Assembly (NCBI RefSeq): GCF_003664005.1 | Contig: NZ_RCCJ01000001.1 | Coordinates: 744,001-808,000 of the forward strand | Source: Hydrogenivirga caldilitoris | GTDB lineage: Bacteria > Aquificota > Aquificia > Aquificales > Aquificaceae | DNA length: 64,000 bases | Direction of reading: 5' to 3' | Part shown: piece by piece, positions 1 to 8,700 of the stretch | Numbering within the stretch: position 1 is the stretch's first letter | Layout: every line of letters starts with the position of its first letter | Program-made: the position numbers and the translations under genes | The notes under the pieces: model-generated | Database searches by the model: none | Told to the model about the DNA's origin: nothing | The model's input: the letters and a program-made list of their open reading frames with translations, nothing else

Positions 1-732
1 TGAAGCGGTCTCAAAGGAGTTTGCTCCCCAAAGAACTATCGTATCGGCAAGCCTTGCGTCCTCATAGGTGTAGTTGAGCTCGTGGGCTCCTCTCTCCCTC
101 TGACCCCATACCTCGGAGTTGTAGGCTGGTCTGTTGTGGATGGAGAGCATCCTCGTCCCCACCGCTATGAAGAAGAACTTTCCAACAGCCCAGTTGTCCT
201 CAAATCCAGACCCTGAACCTCCATGGTCGTGGATCTTCATCGCTATGGAGTCAGGTCCCCAAGAGTCCTTAACGCCCTTCACAACCCTCGCAATTATGTC
301 TATGGCTTCGTCCCAGCTTATAGGTTGGAACTGGTCTCCGACCCTTAGGAGGGGATAATGGAGCCTGTTTCTCGTTGGTTTTGTAGGGGCATAAGTAGCT
401 TGGGCGTTTGTACCACCTCTTATGGAGTAGTTCCCTCTGTTTATAGGTGAGGCTTTAGAGGGTAGGACTAGGACGTTGTACTGTTTTCCATCGTGGTCTG
501 TAACCACAGTGTGCATGTTTTCAACCATTGCCTGTCCTTGAAGCGCAACCTGTTGCTTGGTGAAATCTATTCCAAGAGCGTTCTCGTTTGGCTTTGGTCC
601 TCCGTCCTTCCCTACGGGCCACTTGTAAACGTCATAACCGCATCCTACGTTACAGTACTGACAAACAGCGTTAAACTTCTTGGCATCCTTAGGTGGTATA
701 GGTAACTTGTCCTTCCTTGCAAAAAGTGCCAT
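1..732 (-). CDS. aioA: Arsenite oxidase large (molybdopterin) subunit, partial
   Basis: Catalytic subunit of arsenite oxidase, which oxidises As(III) to As(V) at a bis-pterin molybdenum centre. Only the N-terminal 244 codons are present; the frame runs off the left edge, while the family is about 820 residues. C24, C27 and C31 (CQYC-NVGC) match the N-terminal iron-sulfur motif, which in AioA ligates a 3Fe-4S cluster. Further on come a GTNAQATYAPTKPTRNRLHYPLL-like stretch and SWDEAI, typical of the DMSO-reductase superfamily. The start at 732 has a strong ribosome site (AAGGAGG) and lies 17 bp after aioB. There is no Tat signal, as expected if the partner AioB carries it. Identity rests on the pairing with a Rieske subunit and the aioXSR regulators. 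Confidence 0.93.
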   Translation of the reverse strand, partial: MALFARKDKLPIPPKDAKKFNAVCQYCNVGCGYDVYKWPVGKDGGPKPNENALGIDFTKQQVALQGQAMVENMHTVVTDHDGKQYNVLVLPSKASPINRGNYSIRGGTNAQATYAPTKPTRNRLHYPLLRVGDQFQPISWDEAIDIIARVVKGVKDSWGPDSIAMKIHDHGGSGSGFEDNWAVGKFFFIAVGTRMLSIHNRPAYNSEVWGQRERGAHELNYTYEDARLADTIVLWGANSFETAS

Positions 733-749
733 GACTCACACCTCCTTTA

Positions 750-1244
750 TTATTTAGGGAGAAGGTTTATAGCCCTTCCCCATACAAGACCTTCAACAGC
801 TTCAGCGTAAATGTTTCCCCTTCTGTCAACGCTCAGTTTTATCTGCGGTAGCCACTCGGAAGCGTGACCCTGGTAGGTCTGTCCGTTCTTAGCCGGGTCA
901 AACATTGAATAGTGACACTTACATACGAATCTCCCCTTAGAGTATTGCAGGGGGCATCCCTGGTGAGTGCACAGGGCAGAGAAGGCAACTATGTCCTTGT
1001 CCGGTCCAACCCCACCTATGGCTGGCCTTCCTATCTTTACAAGAACTGCGGGCGAGTTCTCATCAGGATAGTTGAACATTATTGGCTTGTGAGCTTTTAC
1101 ATCTCTTATGCTGGCTATCTTCTTCTTTCTATAGGGTAATGAAGGCGCCACACATGCCTTTGCGAACCTGTGGCTGACAAGCAGTGTTCCAAGAACTATA
1201 GAGCCCCCTACAAAGGTCCGTCGTGACACGTTGAGCTTCAACAT
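750..1244 (-). CDS. aioB: Arsenite oxidase small (Rieske) subunit
   Basis: Rieske 2Fe-2S subunit of arsenite oxidase; it passes electrons from AioA toward a periplasmic cytochrome and carries the Tat signal for the complex. The N-terminus has a twin-arginine motif (SRRTFVGG) followed by a hydrophobic segment. The cluster motifs CTHQGC and CKCHYSMFD supply two Cys and two His ligands, plus the extra cysteines found in AioB. I place the start at the ATG at 1244. It has GAGGAGG seven bases upstream, and the longer frame (ATG at 1271) would begin at or before the expected transcription start of the sigma-54 promoter. aioA follows in the same operon. Confidence 0.93.
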   Translation of the reverse strand: MLKLNVSRRTFVGGSIVLGTLLVSHRFAKACVAPSLPYRKKKIASIRDVKAHKPIMFNYPDENSPAVLVKIGRPAIGGVGPDKDIVAFSALCTHQGCPLQYSKGRFVCKCHYSMFDPAKNGQTYQGHASEWLPQIKLSVDRRGNIYAEAVEGLVWGRAINLLPK

Positions 1245-1279
1245 GCTCCACCTCCTCAAAATGTTTCTCATGATCTATG

Positions 1280-1294
1280 GCAAGAATCGTGCCA
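1280..1294 (-). promoter_or_regulatory. Sigma-54 (-24/-12) promoter of aioBA
   Basis: Read on the minus strand the site is TGGCACGATTCTTGC, an exact match to the RpoN consensus TGGCAC-G-N4-TTGC with the required GG/GC spacing. Transcription should begin near 1268, leaving a leader of about 24 nt before the aioB start at 1244. RpoN-dependent aio operons are known in proteobacterial arsenite oxidisers, and the gene for an NtrC-type activator (aioR) is nearby. Confidence 0.9.
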
Positions 1295-1371
1295 AAAAGT
1301 GGGATACAGGGAAAAGTGCTGAGGCTCAGAGACTATAAGACTATAGTTATTTTCTTATGTATATCTTTGGA

Positions 1372-1409
1372 TGGTCAAAATCTGAGCATCTGTGGTCAAA
1401 ATCTGACCA
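1372..1409. promoter_or_regulatory. Tandem palindromic upstream activator sites for AioR
   Basis: Two 17-bp sites share TGGTCAAAATCTGA. Site 2 (1393-1409) is a perfect palindrome, TGGTCA-N5-TGACCA. Site 1 (1372-1388) differs at one base of the right arm (TGAGCA). Their starts are 21 bp apart, two helical turns, so two dimers would sit on the same DNA face. They lie about 110-135 bp upstream of the predicted sigma-54 start, the usual place for enhancer sites of NtrC-family activators. AioR is the obvious candidate protein (inference). Confidence 0.8.
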
Positions 1410-1411
1410 CT

Positions 1412-1906
1412 TTACTCCTCTTCGTAGGAATAAACACAGTGGGGTAAGTTCCTGATCTCTTCAGATGAGGCTCTTATAAGAGCTTCGCCTCTTGACTCCT
1501 TTATAACATCAAATTTTTTCTTGAGGAGGTTTATACAGAACTCTTCCATTACCTTTACCCTGTAAGTCTTACTTTCAACCTTCTTCTTTTTGCTTTTGTC
1601 CTTTTCTTCCTTTATGGGATTTTCGGATACAGGCTTGCAGCTGAGATTATTGATAAGGAAAAGCTCTCCAGACCTTAGCTGGCAAGCGAGAGCATCGTAT
1701 TTTGGACATCCGGTGGAGGGTTTTATGTAAAGCTTGTCTTCCATAACCTCCAACTCGCATTTTCCACAAACCTGTGGAACCAGGCTCTTTTCTGTTATGA
1801 CAGACTTGCAGTAGAGAACGTTCTCTACAACCTCATAACATACCTTTTTAACCTCTACAGAACGGGAGAAAGACAGAAAGTAAACCAGGAGCAACAGGAC
1901 AAACAT
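1412..1906 (-). CDS. Secreted cysteine-rich protein of unknown function, in the aio locus
   Basis: 164 residues that I do not recognise as a named family. The first 16 residues form a hydrophobic signal peptide. The mature part has nine cysteines (C23, C33, C47, C50, C67, C75, C90, C124, C157), including a CGKC pair, then a Lys/Glu-rich linker at about residues 96-113 and a C-terminal acidic tail. It lies between aioX (divergent, 18 bp away) and the enhancer sites of aioBA, and is transcribed toward aioB. Its stop codon is two bases from the palindromes. A role in periplasmic arsenite binding or in folding or delivery for the oxidase is inferred from location and cysteine content only. Confidence 0.75.
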   Translation of the reverse strand: MFVLLLLVYFLSFSRSVEVKKVCYEVVENVLYCKSVITEKSLVPQVCGKCELEVMEDKLYIKPSTGCPKYDALACQLRSGELFLINNLSCKPVSENPIKEEKDKSKKKKVESKTYRVKVMEEFCINLLKKKFDVIKESRGEALIRASSEEIRNLPHCVYSYEEE

Positions 1907-1924
1907 AGGTTTATTTTATATCCT

Positions 1925-2770
1925 ATGGTTCTTCTTATAGTTCTGTTTTTAACCTTGGGACTTTCCTTTCCTCAGGAGGTTTACCGTTTTGGTTTTACGG
2001 CCGTGGTTGCAAAAGAGGATGTAAAAAGTGTTGAGAAGTTCCTAAACTATCTCAAGGAGAAGACGGGTTACAGCTTCGTTCCGGTCTTCACGAAATCTTA
2101 CGATGAGATGAGTTATCTCCTCAGCAGGGGAATGGTTGATGCGGCATACATATGTGGAGCCCCTTACGTGGAAGATAAAGACTATGCGGGTTTTGAGCTC
2201 CTTGCAGTTCCTCTTTACAGAGGGAAACCCCTTTACTACTCCTATGTTATAACAAGGAGGGAAAAGGGATATAAGAGCATCTTAGACTTCAAGGGCAAGC
2301 CCTATGCCTTTTCGGACCCAAAATCAAACTCAGGTTCGGTTGTTCCCACCTACATACTTATGAGAAACGGCTACAAAGCTGAGAGGTTTTTCAAGCCAAT
2401 AGTGTACACTTACAGCCATTCGGAATCCATTCTTGCTGTTTACTACGGGTTCGTTGAAGGGGCAAGCGTTGACAGTGTGGTCTTTGACCAGTTTGCAAAA
2501 AAATCCCCTGAGGTGGCGTCTCAACTCAAAGTTGTGGAGAAATACGGACCTTATCCCATAACTCCTGTGGTCGTTAGAAGTCAGCTTAGTGAAGACGTGA
2601 AGTACGCTCTGAGAAAAGCATTGACCCTTATGTCCAAGAACCCAAAAGGGAGAGATATCCTTTCGGAGCTTTCCCTTGATGGATTTACCGTGGTTGAGGA
2701 CAGCTTCTACAACCCCATAAGGGAGATGATAACCTTTATAAAGAACACCTCTCTGAGTTTACAGAAATGA
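1925..2770 (+). CDS. aioX: Periplasmic arsenite-binding protein, PhnD-like family
   Basis: 281 residues: a short signal peptide (1-16), then a type 2 periplasmic binding fold of the PhnD-like family (hallmarks: YICGAPYV near residue 76, and SDPKSNSGSVVPTY). It is the first gene of an aioX-aioS-aioR run and overlaps aioS by 4 bp (ATGA). In characterised aio systems AioX binds As(III) and triggers the AioS kinase, and one cysteine is essential for sensing. C77 is the only cysteine here, so it is the natural candidate ligand, but I cannot align it. Phosphonate transport is unlikely: no ABC ATPase or permease adjoins it. Confidence 0.85.
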   Translation: MVLLIVLFLTLGLSFPQEVYRFGFTAVVAKEDVKSVEKFLNYLKEKTGYSFVPVFTKSYDEMSYLLSRGMVDAAYICGAPYVEDKDYAGFELLAVPLYRGKPLYYSYVITRREKGYKSILDFKGKPYAFSDPKSNSGSVVPTYILMRNGYKAERFFKPIVYTYSHSESILAVYYGFVEGASVDSVVFDQFAKKSPEVASQLKVVEKYGPYPITPVVVRSQLSEDVKYALRKALTLMSKNPKGRDILSELSLDGFTVVEDSFYNPIREMITFIKNTSLSLQK

Positions 2771-4455
2771 AGAGGCTAATATATAGACTGCTGAGTCTAA
2801 ATATAGGAACCAAACTCACCATAACCTTTATATTTCTTATATTTATAACTTCTGTACCTCTCTCCTACGTGGTTATTAATCTCAGTGAGAGGATATTTTA
2901 CGAGAACACCGTAAAGTCCTTGAAAGATAACATAATAAGCGAGGAATTCCAGCTAAGGTATTACATGATAAACAGGGATTACTGGAGTCTATTCAAGTTT
3001 GTAAAGGGGCTTGCCCAGAAGAATTCCGTTTCTGAGGCTGCGGTCATTGATGGGAAGGGCAGGGTTCTCGCCCATTCAGACCCCCAGAGGTATCCTATCG
3101 GGTCAGAGTACAGCGGAAAGGGGGACATCTCTTATCCTATCGTCGGTCTTGGGTCTGAGGTTGGTTCTGTAGTTTTACTCCTGAATAGGGAAAGCATATG
3201 GGCTGAGTTTAAACCAATAAGGCTTTTCCTGATGTTCTCAGCCCTTCCTTTTGCCTTAATAAGCCTTCTCCTGGGGGTGTTGATATCTTACAGGATAAGG
3301 TCAAGACTCTCAAGGATAGAGAAATCAATAGAGGTTGCGAAGAAGGGGAACCTAGCCGAGTTGGAAAGAGTTGAGTTCCTGGAAAAGGATGAGCTTCAGG
3401 ATTTTGCTGACTTTCTCTTTGAAACCATAAAGGCTCTCAGAAACTATTACGAGAACATAGACTTTGCCCAGAGGTTTTACGGAAACCTGCTAAACACTAT
3501 CAACGAGCTTGTATTCGTCACCGACAGAGACGGAAAGGTTTTTTACGTTAACGACAAGGTGAGAGACATAGGTTACAGGATGGAGGAACTTATAGGAAGA
3601 AGCATTGAGAGCATAGTTGAGTATCCCAAAGAATTTGTACAGGAAAAGGAGTCCAAGTACAGGGAGGTAAGGGTGAAGGGGAGAGATAGAGCCATACCTG
3701 CTCTGATGGGAGTTGCCCATTACGAGGACTGGAACATAGTTACCCTTGTGGATATATCCGACAGGAAGGTACTTGAGGAAAAACTCAAGAGAATGGAACT
3801 CTTCTCTACACTTGGAGAGATGAGTGCAAACTTAGCCCACGAGCTTAAGAACGCTATGTTGCCCCTTAACCTTCTCTCCTCTGTTGATAAATTATCCGAG
3901 GAAGACCTCTTTGTAATAAGGAACTCCCTTTCTAGAATGACAAGGTTGGTCAATATGTTTCTCAACTTTGCAAAACCTTCCTCTGTTGAAAGGACTAAAT
4001 TCAAGTTATCTCTGGTAGTTGACGAAGTTCTTTCCTTGACGGAGACTAAAGTGAAGGAGAAGAACGTAAGGATAGTGAAAAAGGTGGAAGACGTTGAGGT
4101 GGCTTCCTCAAGGGACCTGATAGAGATAATACTGATAAACCTGCTTTCAAACGCCATAGATGCCGTAGAGGAGAGGGGAGAGGTAGGTATTCAAGTCTTC
4201 CTTGAAGGGGGAATTCTCAACATTGAGGTTTGGGATACAGGTAAAGGAATACCAGAGGAGGAAAAGGAGAAGGTTTTTGAACCTTTTTACACCACAAAAG
4301 AAGGCGGTTCTGGATTGGGTTTATCAATAGTTCTGAGGAATGTTTATCTTTTAAAGGGAACCCTGGAACTTAACTCTGAGCCTGGAAAAGGTAGTATATT
4401 CAAAATAAAGATACCTGTACAGGGGGCAGAGCATGGGAAGTATCCTCCTTATTGA
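2767..4455 (+). CDS. aioS: Arsenite-responsive sensor histidine kinase
   Basis: 562-residue membrane kinase. Order: TM1 about 17-38; extracytoplasmic sensor region about 39-150; TM2 about 153-175; HAMP-like linker; PAS domain about 240-330 (NTINELVFVTDRDGKV); HisKA domain with phospho-acceptor H358 (AHELKN); HATPase domain with N462 (N box), DTGKG at 490-494 and GSGLGLS at 514-520. It overlaps aioX by 4 bp and aioR by 23 bp, so translation is probably coupled. Expected role: receive the AioX-As(III) signal in the periplasm and phosphorylate AioR. The assignment comes from gene order; the sensor region itself is not diagnostic. Confidence 0.87.
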   Translation: MKRLIYRLLSLNIGTKLTITFIFLIFITSVPLSYVVINLSERIFYENTVKSLKDNIISEEFQLRYYMINRDYWSLFKFVKGLAQKNSVSEAAVIDGKGRVLAHSDPQRYPIGSEYSGKGDISYPIVGLGSEVGSVVLLLNRESIWAEFKPIRLFLMFSALPFALISLLLGVLISYRIRSRLSRIEKSIEVAKKGNLAELERVEFLEKDELQDFADFLFETIKALRNYYENIDFAQRFYGNLLNTINELVFVTDRDGKVFYVNDKVRDIGYRMEELIGRSIESIVEYPKEFVQEKESKYREVRVKGRDRAIPALMGVAHYEDWNIVTLVDISDRKVLEEKLKRMELFSTLGEMSANLAHELKNAMLPLNLLSSVDKLSEEDLFVIRNSLSRMTRLVNMFLNFAKPSSVERTKFKLSLVVDEVLSLTETKVKEKNVRIVKKVEDVEVASSRDLIEIILINLLSNAIDAVEERGEVGIQVFLEGGILNIEVWDTGKGIPEEEKEKVFEPFYTTKEGGSGLGLSIVLRNVYLLKGTLELNSEPGKGSIFKIKIPVQGAEHGKYPPY

Positions 4456-5761
4456 GGACGAAAGGAATGCCAGGTATGCCCTCAAACGGGTTCTTGAGGA
4501 CGCTGGTTTTTCAGTAGTTGACGTTGAAGACCCAAAGGAGGCAAAGAACCCTGACAGCTTCAGCCTTCTCATACTGGACCTTAAGCTTAAGAACCTGTCA
4601 GGTATAGATTTCCTGCAGGAACTCAGGGAAAGAGGTATAAACGTACCCGTTATCGTTATAACAGCCTACGCAAACCCTGAAAACATAATATCAGCCTCCA
4701 GATACGGAGTTGTAGACATCTTAAAGAAGCCCTTTGAGAGGGAGGAACTTTTAGAGCTTGTAGAGAGGGTACTTGAGGAAAAGGAGTCCTCCGGTGAACC
4801 GCAGAGATACTCCGAGGGTGTAATAGTTGGAGAATCCAAAAAGATGGTGGAGGTGTTCAAAAAGGTTGGTATGGCGGCTTCTACCGATATGAATGTTCTC
4901 CTTGTGGGAGAGACAGGCGTCGGAAAAGACATGCTGGCGAAGGTCATTCATGAAAAATCCCATAGAAAGGAGGGTCCTTTCATTGCTATAAACTGCTCTG
5001 CAATTCCTGAAAACCTCCTTGAAGCGGAACTATTTGGTTACAGGAAAGGAGCTTTTACTGGTGCAACGAGGGATATTAGGGGTAAGATAGAGCTTGCTGA
5101 AGGGGGAACTCTATTCCTTGATGAAATTGGAGATATGCCCCTTCCTCTTCAGGCAAAGCTCCTCAGGTTTCTTGAAACCAAGAGTTTTTACAGGCTTGGG
5201 GAAGAACGGGAAAGAAGCTCTAACGTCAGGGTGATAGCTGCTACTAACAGAAACCTCAGAAAGATGATAGAGGAGGGGAATTTCAGGGAAGACCTTTACT
5301 ACAGGTTATCCCAGATACTTATAGAGATTCCCCCTCTGCGGGAGAGGAAGGAGGATATACCCATACTGATAGAGATGTTTATTGACAGAGCGAACAAAGA
5401 ATTTGGAACCAGCGTTAAGGGCGTGAGCAAAGTGGCACTGGAGGAAGCCATAAGTTACGAGTGGAAAGGGAATGTGAGGGAACTTAAGAATGTAGTCTAC
5501 AAAACCGTCCTTGAGACAAAGGGAGGGTACATAGAGAAGTTTATCTTTGACCAAGAATGTCGGGAGAATGTTGAAGAGCTTTTAAACAGATGTATGAGCA
5601 TGCTATCGGAGGAAGAGTATAAAGAGTTCCTTGCAAGGGCGGAGAAAAGCCTTCTGAGGTACCTCCTGGATAAATACGAGGGAAACAAGAGCAAGGTAGC
5701 TAACCTGCTTGGTATTTCCAGAAACACCCTGAGAATGAAGCTAAAAACTTTAGGTCTTTAA
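4433..5761 (+). CDS. aioR: Sigma-54-dependent response regulator, activator of aioBA
   Basis: 442-residue NtrC-family protein. The receiver (about 1-115) has the acidic pair E8/D9, phospho-acceptor D49 (LILDLKL) and K99 (LKKPFE). The AAA+ domain has Walker A GETGVGKD (159-166), the sigma-54-contacting GAFTGA (206-211) and Walker B GTLFLDEIGD. A Fis-type helix-turn-helix closes the protein (NKSKVANLLGISRNTLRMKL). All elements look functional. A perfect sigma-54 promoter and palindromic enhancer sites in front of aioBA, 3 kb away, give it an evident target. Reverse gyrase follows 23 bp later on the same strand. Confidence 0.9.
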   Translation: MGSILLIEDERNARYALKRVLEDAGFSVVDVEDPKEAKNPDSFSLLILDLKLKNLSGIDFLQELRERGINVPVIVITAYANPENIISASRYGVVDILKKPFEREELLELVERVLEEKESSGEPQRYSEGVIVGESKKMVEVFKKVGMAASTDMNVLLVGETGVGKDMLAKVIHEKSHRKEGPFIAINCSAIPENLLEAELFGYRKGAFTGATRDIRGKIELAEGGTLFLDEIGDMPLPLQAKLLRFLETKSFYRLGEERERSSNVRVIAATNRNLRKMIEEGNFREDLYYRLSQILIEIPPLRERKEDIPILIEMFIDRANKEFGTSVKGVSKVALEEAISYEWKGNVRELKNVVYKTVLETKGGYIEKFIFDQECRENVEELLNRCMSMLSEEEYKEFLARAEKSLLRYLLDKYEGNKSKVANLLGISRNTLRMKLKTLGL

Positions 5762-5784
5762 AATTCTAATAAAATTATAAGGCT

Positions 5785-8700
5785 ATGATTTCAGCAGTCT
5801 TTGAAAATCTGTGCCCTAACTGTGGGGGAAGGATAAGCTCTGACAGGGTTTTAAAAGGGCTCCCCTGTGATAAGTGCCTACCTAAGGAAGTCTCAAGGGA
5901 CAAACTCTGTTCCGTAATAAAGAAAGGCTCTATGAGGGAACTCTGTGACATTGAAGAGAAGGTAAACAGGTGGGAACTCTTTTTCAGGGAGAACGTAGGC
6001 AGTACTCCCTGGAGTCTTCAACGTTCATGGGCTAAGAAGGTGTTTCTAAAAAGGAGTTTTGCCCTTCTTGCTCCCACCGGAGTTGGCAAAACTACCTTCG
6101 GTGTTACTGTGGCTGCCTTTCTGGCTAAAGAGGGAAAGAAGAGTTATATAATCCTGCCTACAAAACTTTTGCTTGAGCAGGTTCAGAAAAGCTTGATAAA
6201 AGCTGGCGTACCTGAGGGGGAGCTCCTTGTAGCTGGAGAGGTGACGGAGAAAAAAAAGAGGGAGGCTAAGGAGAAGATAGCCGGAGGAGATTTTAAAGTT
6301 CTGGTAACCACATCAATGTATCTGTATAAAAACTATGAACTGATACCAAGGGAGTTTGACTTTATATTCGTTGATGACGTTGACTCTTTCCTAAAGACTG
6401 CAAAGAACATAGATAAGGTCTTATACCTTTTGGGCTTTTCGGAAGAGGAGGTCCAAAGAGCCTATGAGCTTGTAAGACTGAAGGAAAAAAGGAATAAATC
6501 CAAAGAAGACTGGGAACTTATAAAGGAGGAATCCCAAAAGATAGCAGAGCTTTCTTCTAAGGCAAGGGGAGTGCTCGTTGTCTCCTCAGCTACGGGGAAC
6601 CCCCGCTCAAACAGGATAAAGTTGTTTAAAGAACTTCTTGGTTTTGAAGTTGGGAGGCCTACCGTTTACCTACGGAACGTTGCAGACGTATATGAAGAAC
6701 CTGAAGATATGGACAGAGCCCTCGTTGAAAAGGTCAGGGAACTTGGTGGTGGTGGACTTATATTTGTTTCTTCTGACTTGGGGAAAGAAGGTGTGAACAG
6801 AGTACTGAAACTTCTGAAAAAGGAGAAGATAAAAGCTAAATCTTACGAGGAACTCAAAGACTTTTCTGAGTTTGAGAAGGGAAAAGTTCAGGTTCTTATA
6901 GGTATATCCTCTTACAGAAATCCTTTGGTCAGAGGGCTTGACCTGCCACACGTCGTGAGATACGCCCTTTTCTATGGTGTCCCCAAGATAACCGTTTCAC
7001 TTAACATAGAGACAAGCGTCTCCCACCTGCTGTGGGCACTTTTATCTATAAGACCAACAATAGCAAAGTCGCTCAAGGATAAAGTGAAAGACGTTGACAG
7101 GTGGATTCAGACACTGAGAAGGTACTCCTTTATAAGTGAGAGTTTTATTGAACAGAGCCCCGAGCTTGGTAAAAGGATAGAGAGTTTGAGGAAGGAAGTT
7201 CAAAAGTTCCTTCTCTCAAAGGAGGTTAAGAAGCTTCTTGAAAGCTCTGAAGAACTGACACTCAGGAAAACCGAAGAAGGCTACACCATGGTTGTTGCTG
7301 ACGTAACAGGCTACCTTCAGGCTTCGGGGAGAACTTCAAGGATGTTTGCGGGTGGTGTCACTAAGGGGCTTAGCTACATACTGGTTGATGACAGAAGAGC
7401 TTTAAACAACCTCTTCAGAAAGGTAAGGTGGTTTAACGAGGATGTCCGATTTGTTCCAGCAACCGAGATAAAGCTGGAGGAGCTGCTGAAAGAGATAAAC
7501 GAGGATAGAAGAAAGGTAAAAGCCCTCCTTGAGGGCAGGGAAGAGGTGGAAAGGAAAGAGCATATAAAACCTGTCCTTGTCGTGGTGGAATCTCCAAACA
7601 AAGCCAGAACCATAGCGAACTTCTTTGGAAAACCAATATCACGACGTTTCGGAGACTTTGAAGTCTTAGAGATAGCCGCCGGAGACCTTTACCTTATGAT
7701 TACTTCTTCTTTAGGGCACATCCTTGACCTGACGAAGGAGGAAGGTTTTCACGGGGTCATAGTGGATGGAGACTTCACTCCCATTTATGAGGTTATAGAG
7801 GGTAAGGATAAGACCGTTGAGGGGCTCAGACTGATAGCTGAGGAGGTTGAAAGTGCTTACGTTGCGACTGACCCTGACACGGAAGGGGAGAAGATAGGCT
7901 GGGATGTAGGCGCATTGCTTACCCCCTTTGTTAAGGAGATTCGCAGGGTAGAGTTCCATGAAGTTACAAGAAGGGCGATAGGTCAGGCTCTGAAGAACCC
8001 AAGAGATTTCAATGAGAACTTAGTTAAGGCTCAGGTAGTCAGAAGGATATCGGATAGGTGGATCGGCTTTGAGGTTTCTCGCATACTTCAATCAACCTTT
8101 CAGAAAGCTTGGCTTTCTGGTGGTAGGGTCCAGATACCCGTCCTGGGCTGGATAGTGGAGCGAGAGAAGGAGTACAGAAAAAAGAGACAGGTTGTTCAGA
8201 TAACCTTCAGAGGAGAAGGAAGCTGGTTACGTGTTGAATTTGAGTTTCCTGATAAGAAAGAGGCAAAAAAGTTTTTTGAGAAACTCAAAAACGTGGAGGT
8301 CAACCTCCTTGAGGAGAGAGAGGAGGAACTCTCACCACCCGGACCTTTTACCACGGACACACTTTTAAAGGAGGCCTCGGATAGGTTTAGGTTCAGCGTG
8401 AAAAAGACCATGCAACTTGCTCAGGACCTGTTTGAGAAGGGCTTCATAACTTACCATAGGACTGACTCCACCCGTGTATCAGATGTGGGTATAGCGGTCG
8501 CCAGGGAATTTGTGACGGAGAACTTTCCGAAAGAACTCTTCTCGGCGAGGCGCTGGGGAAGCGAGGGAGCTCACGAGTGCATTAGACCGACAAAACCCCT
8601 GGATAGCGAAGAGCTCAGGTCGGTGATTCTCTCTGGTCAGGTTCAGGAGCTTACCAGGGACCATATAGTCCTGTACGACTTGATATTTAAAAGATTTATG

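Noticed and set aside
134-705. Two plus-strand open frames at the left end
   Set aside because: They lie antisense to aioA, whose minus-strand frame has clear molybdopterin-oxidoreductase motifs and a strong ribosome site.
1925-2770. Phosphonate/phosphite transport binding protein (PhnD)
   Set aside because: No ABC transporter genes adjoin it, and it is the first gene before a sensor kinase and sigma-54 regulator next to arsenite oxidase, the aioXSR order.
3720-4157. 145-codon minus-strand frame inside aioS
   Set aside because: Ser/Thr/Leu-rich antisense shadow of the kinase HisKA and HATPase region; no ribosome site and no family resemblance.
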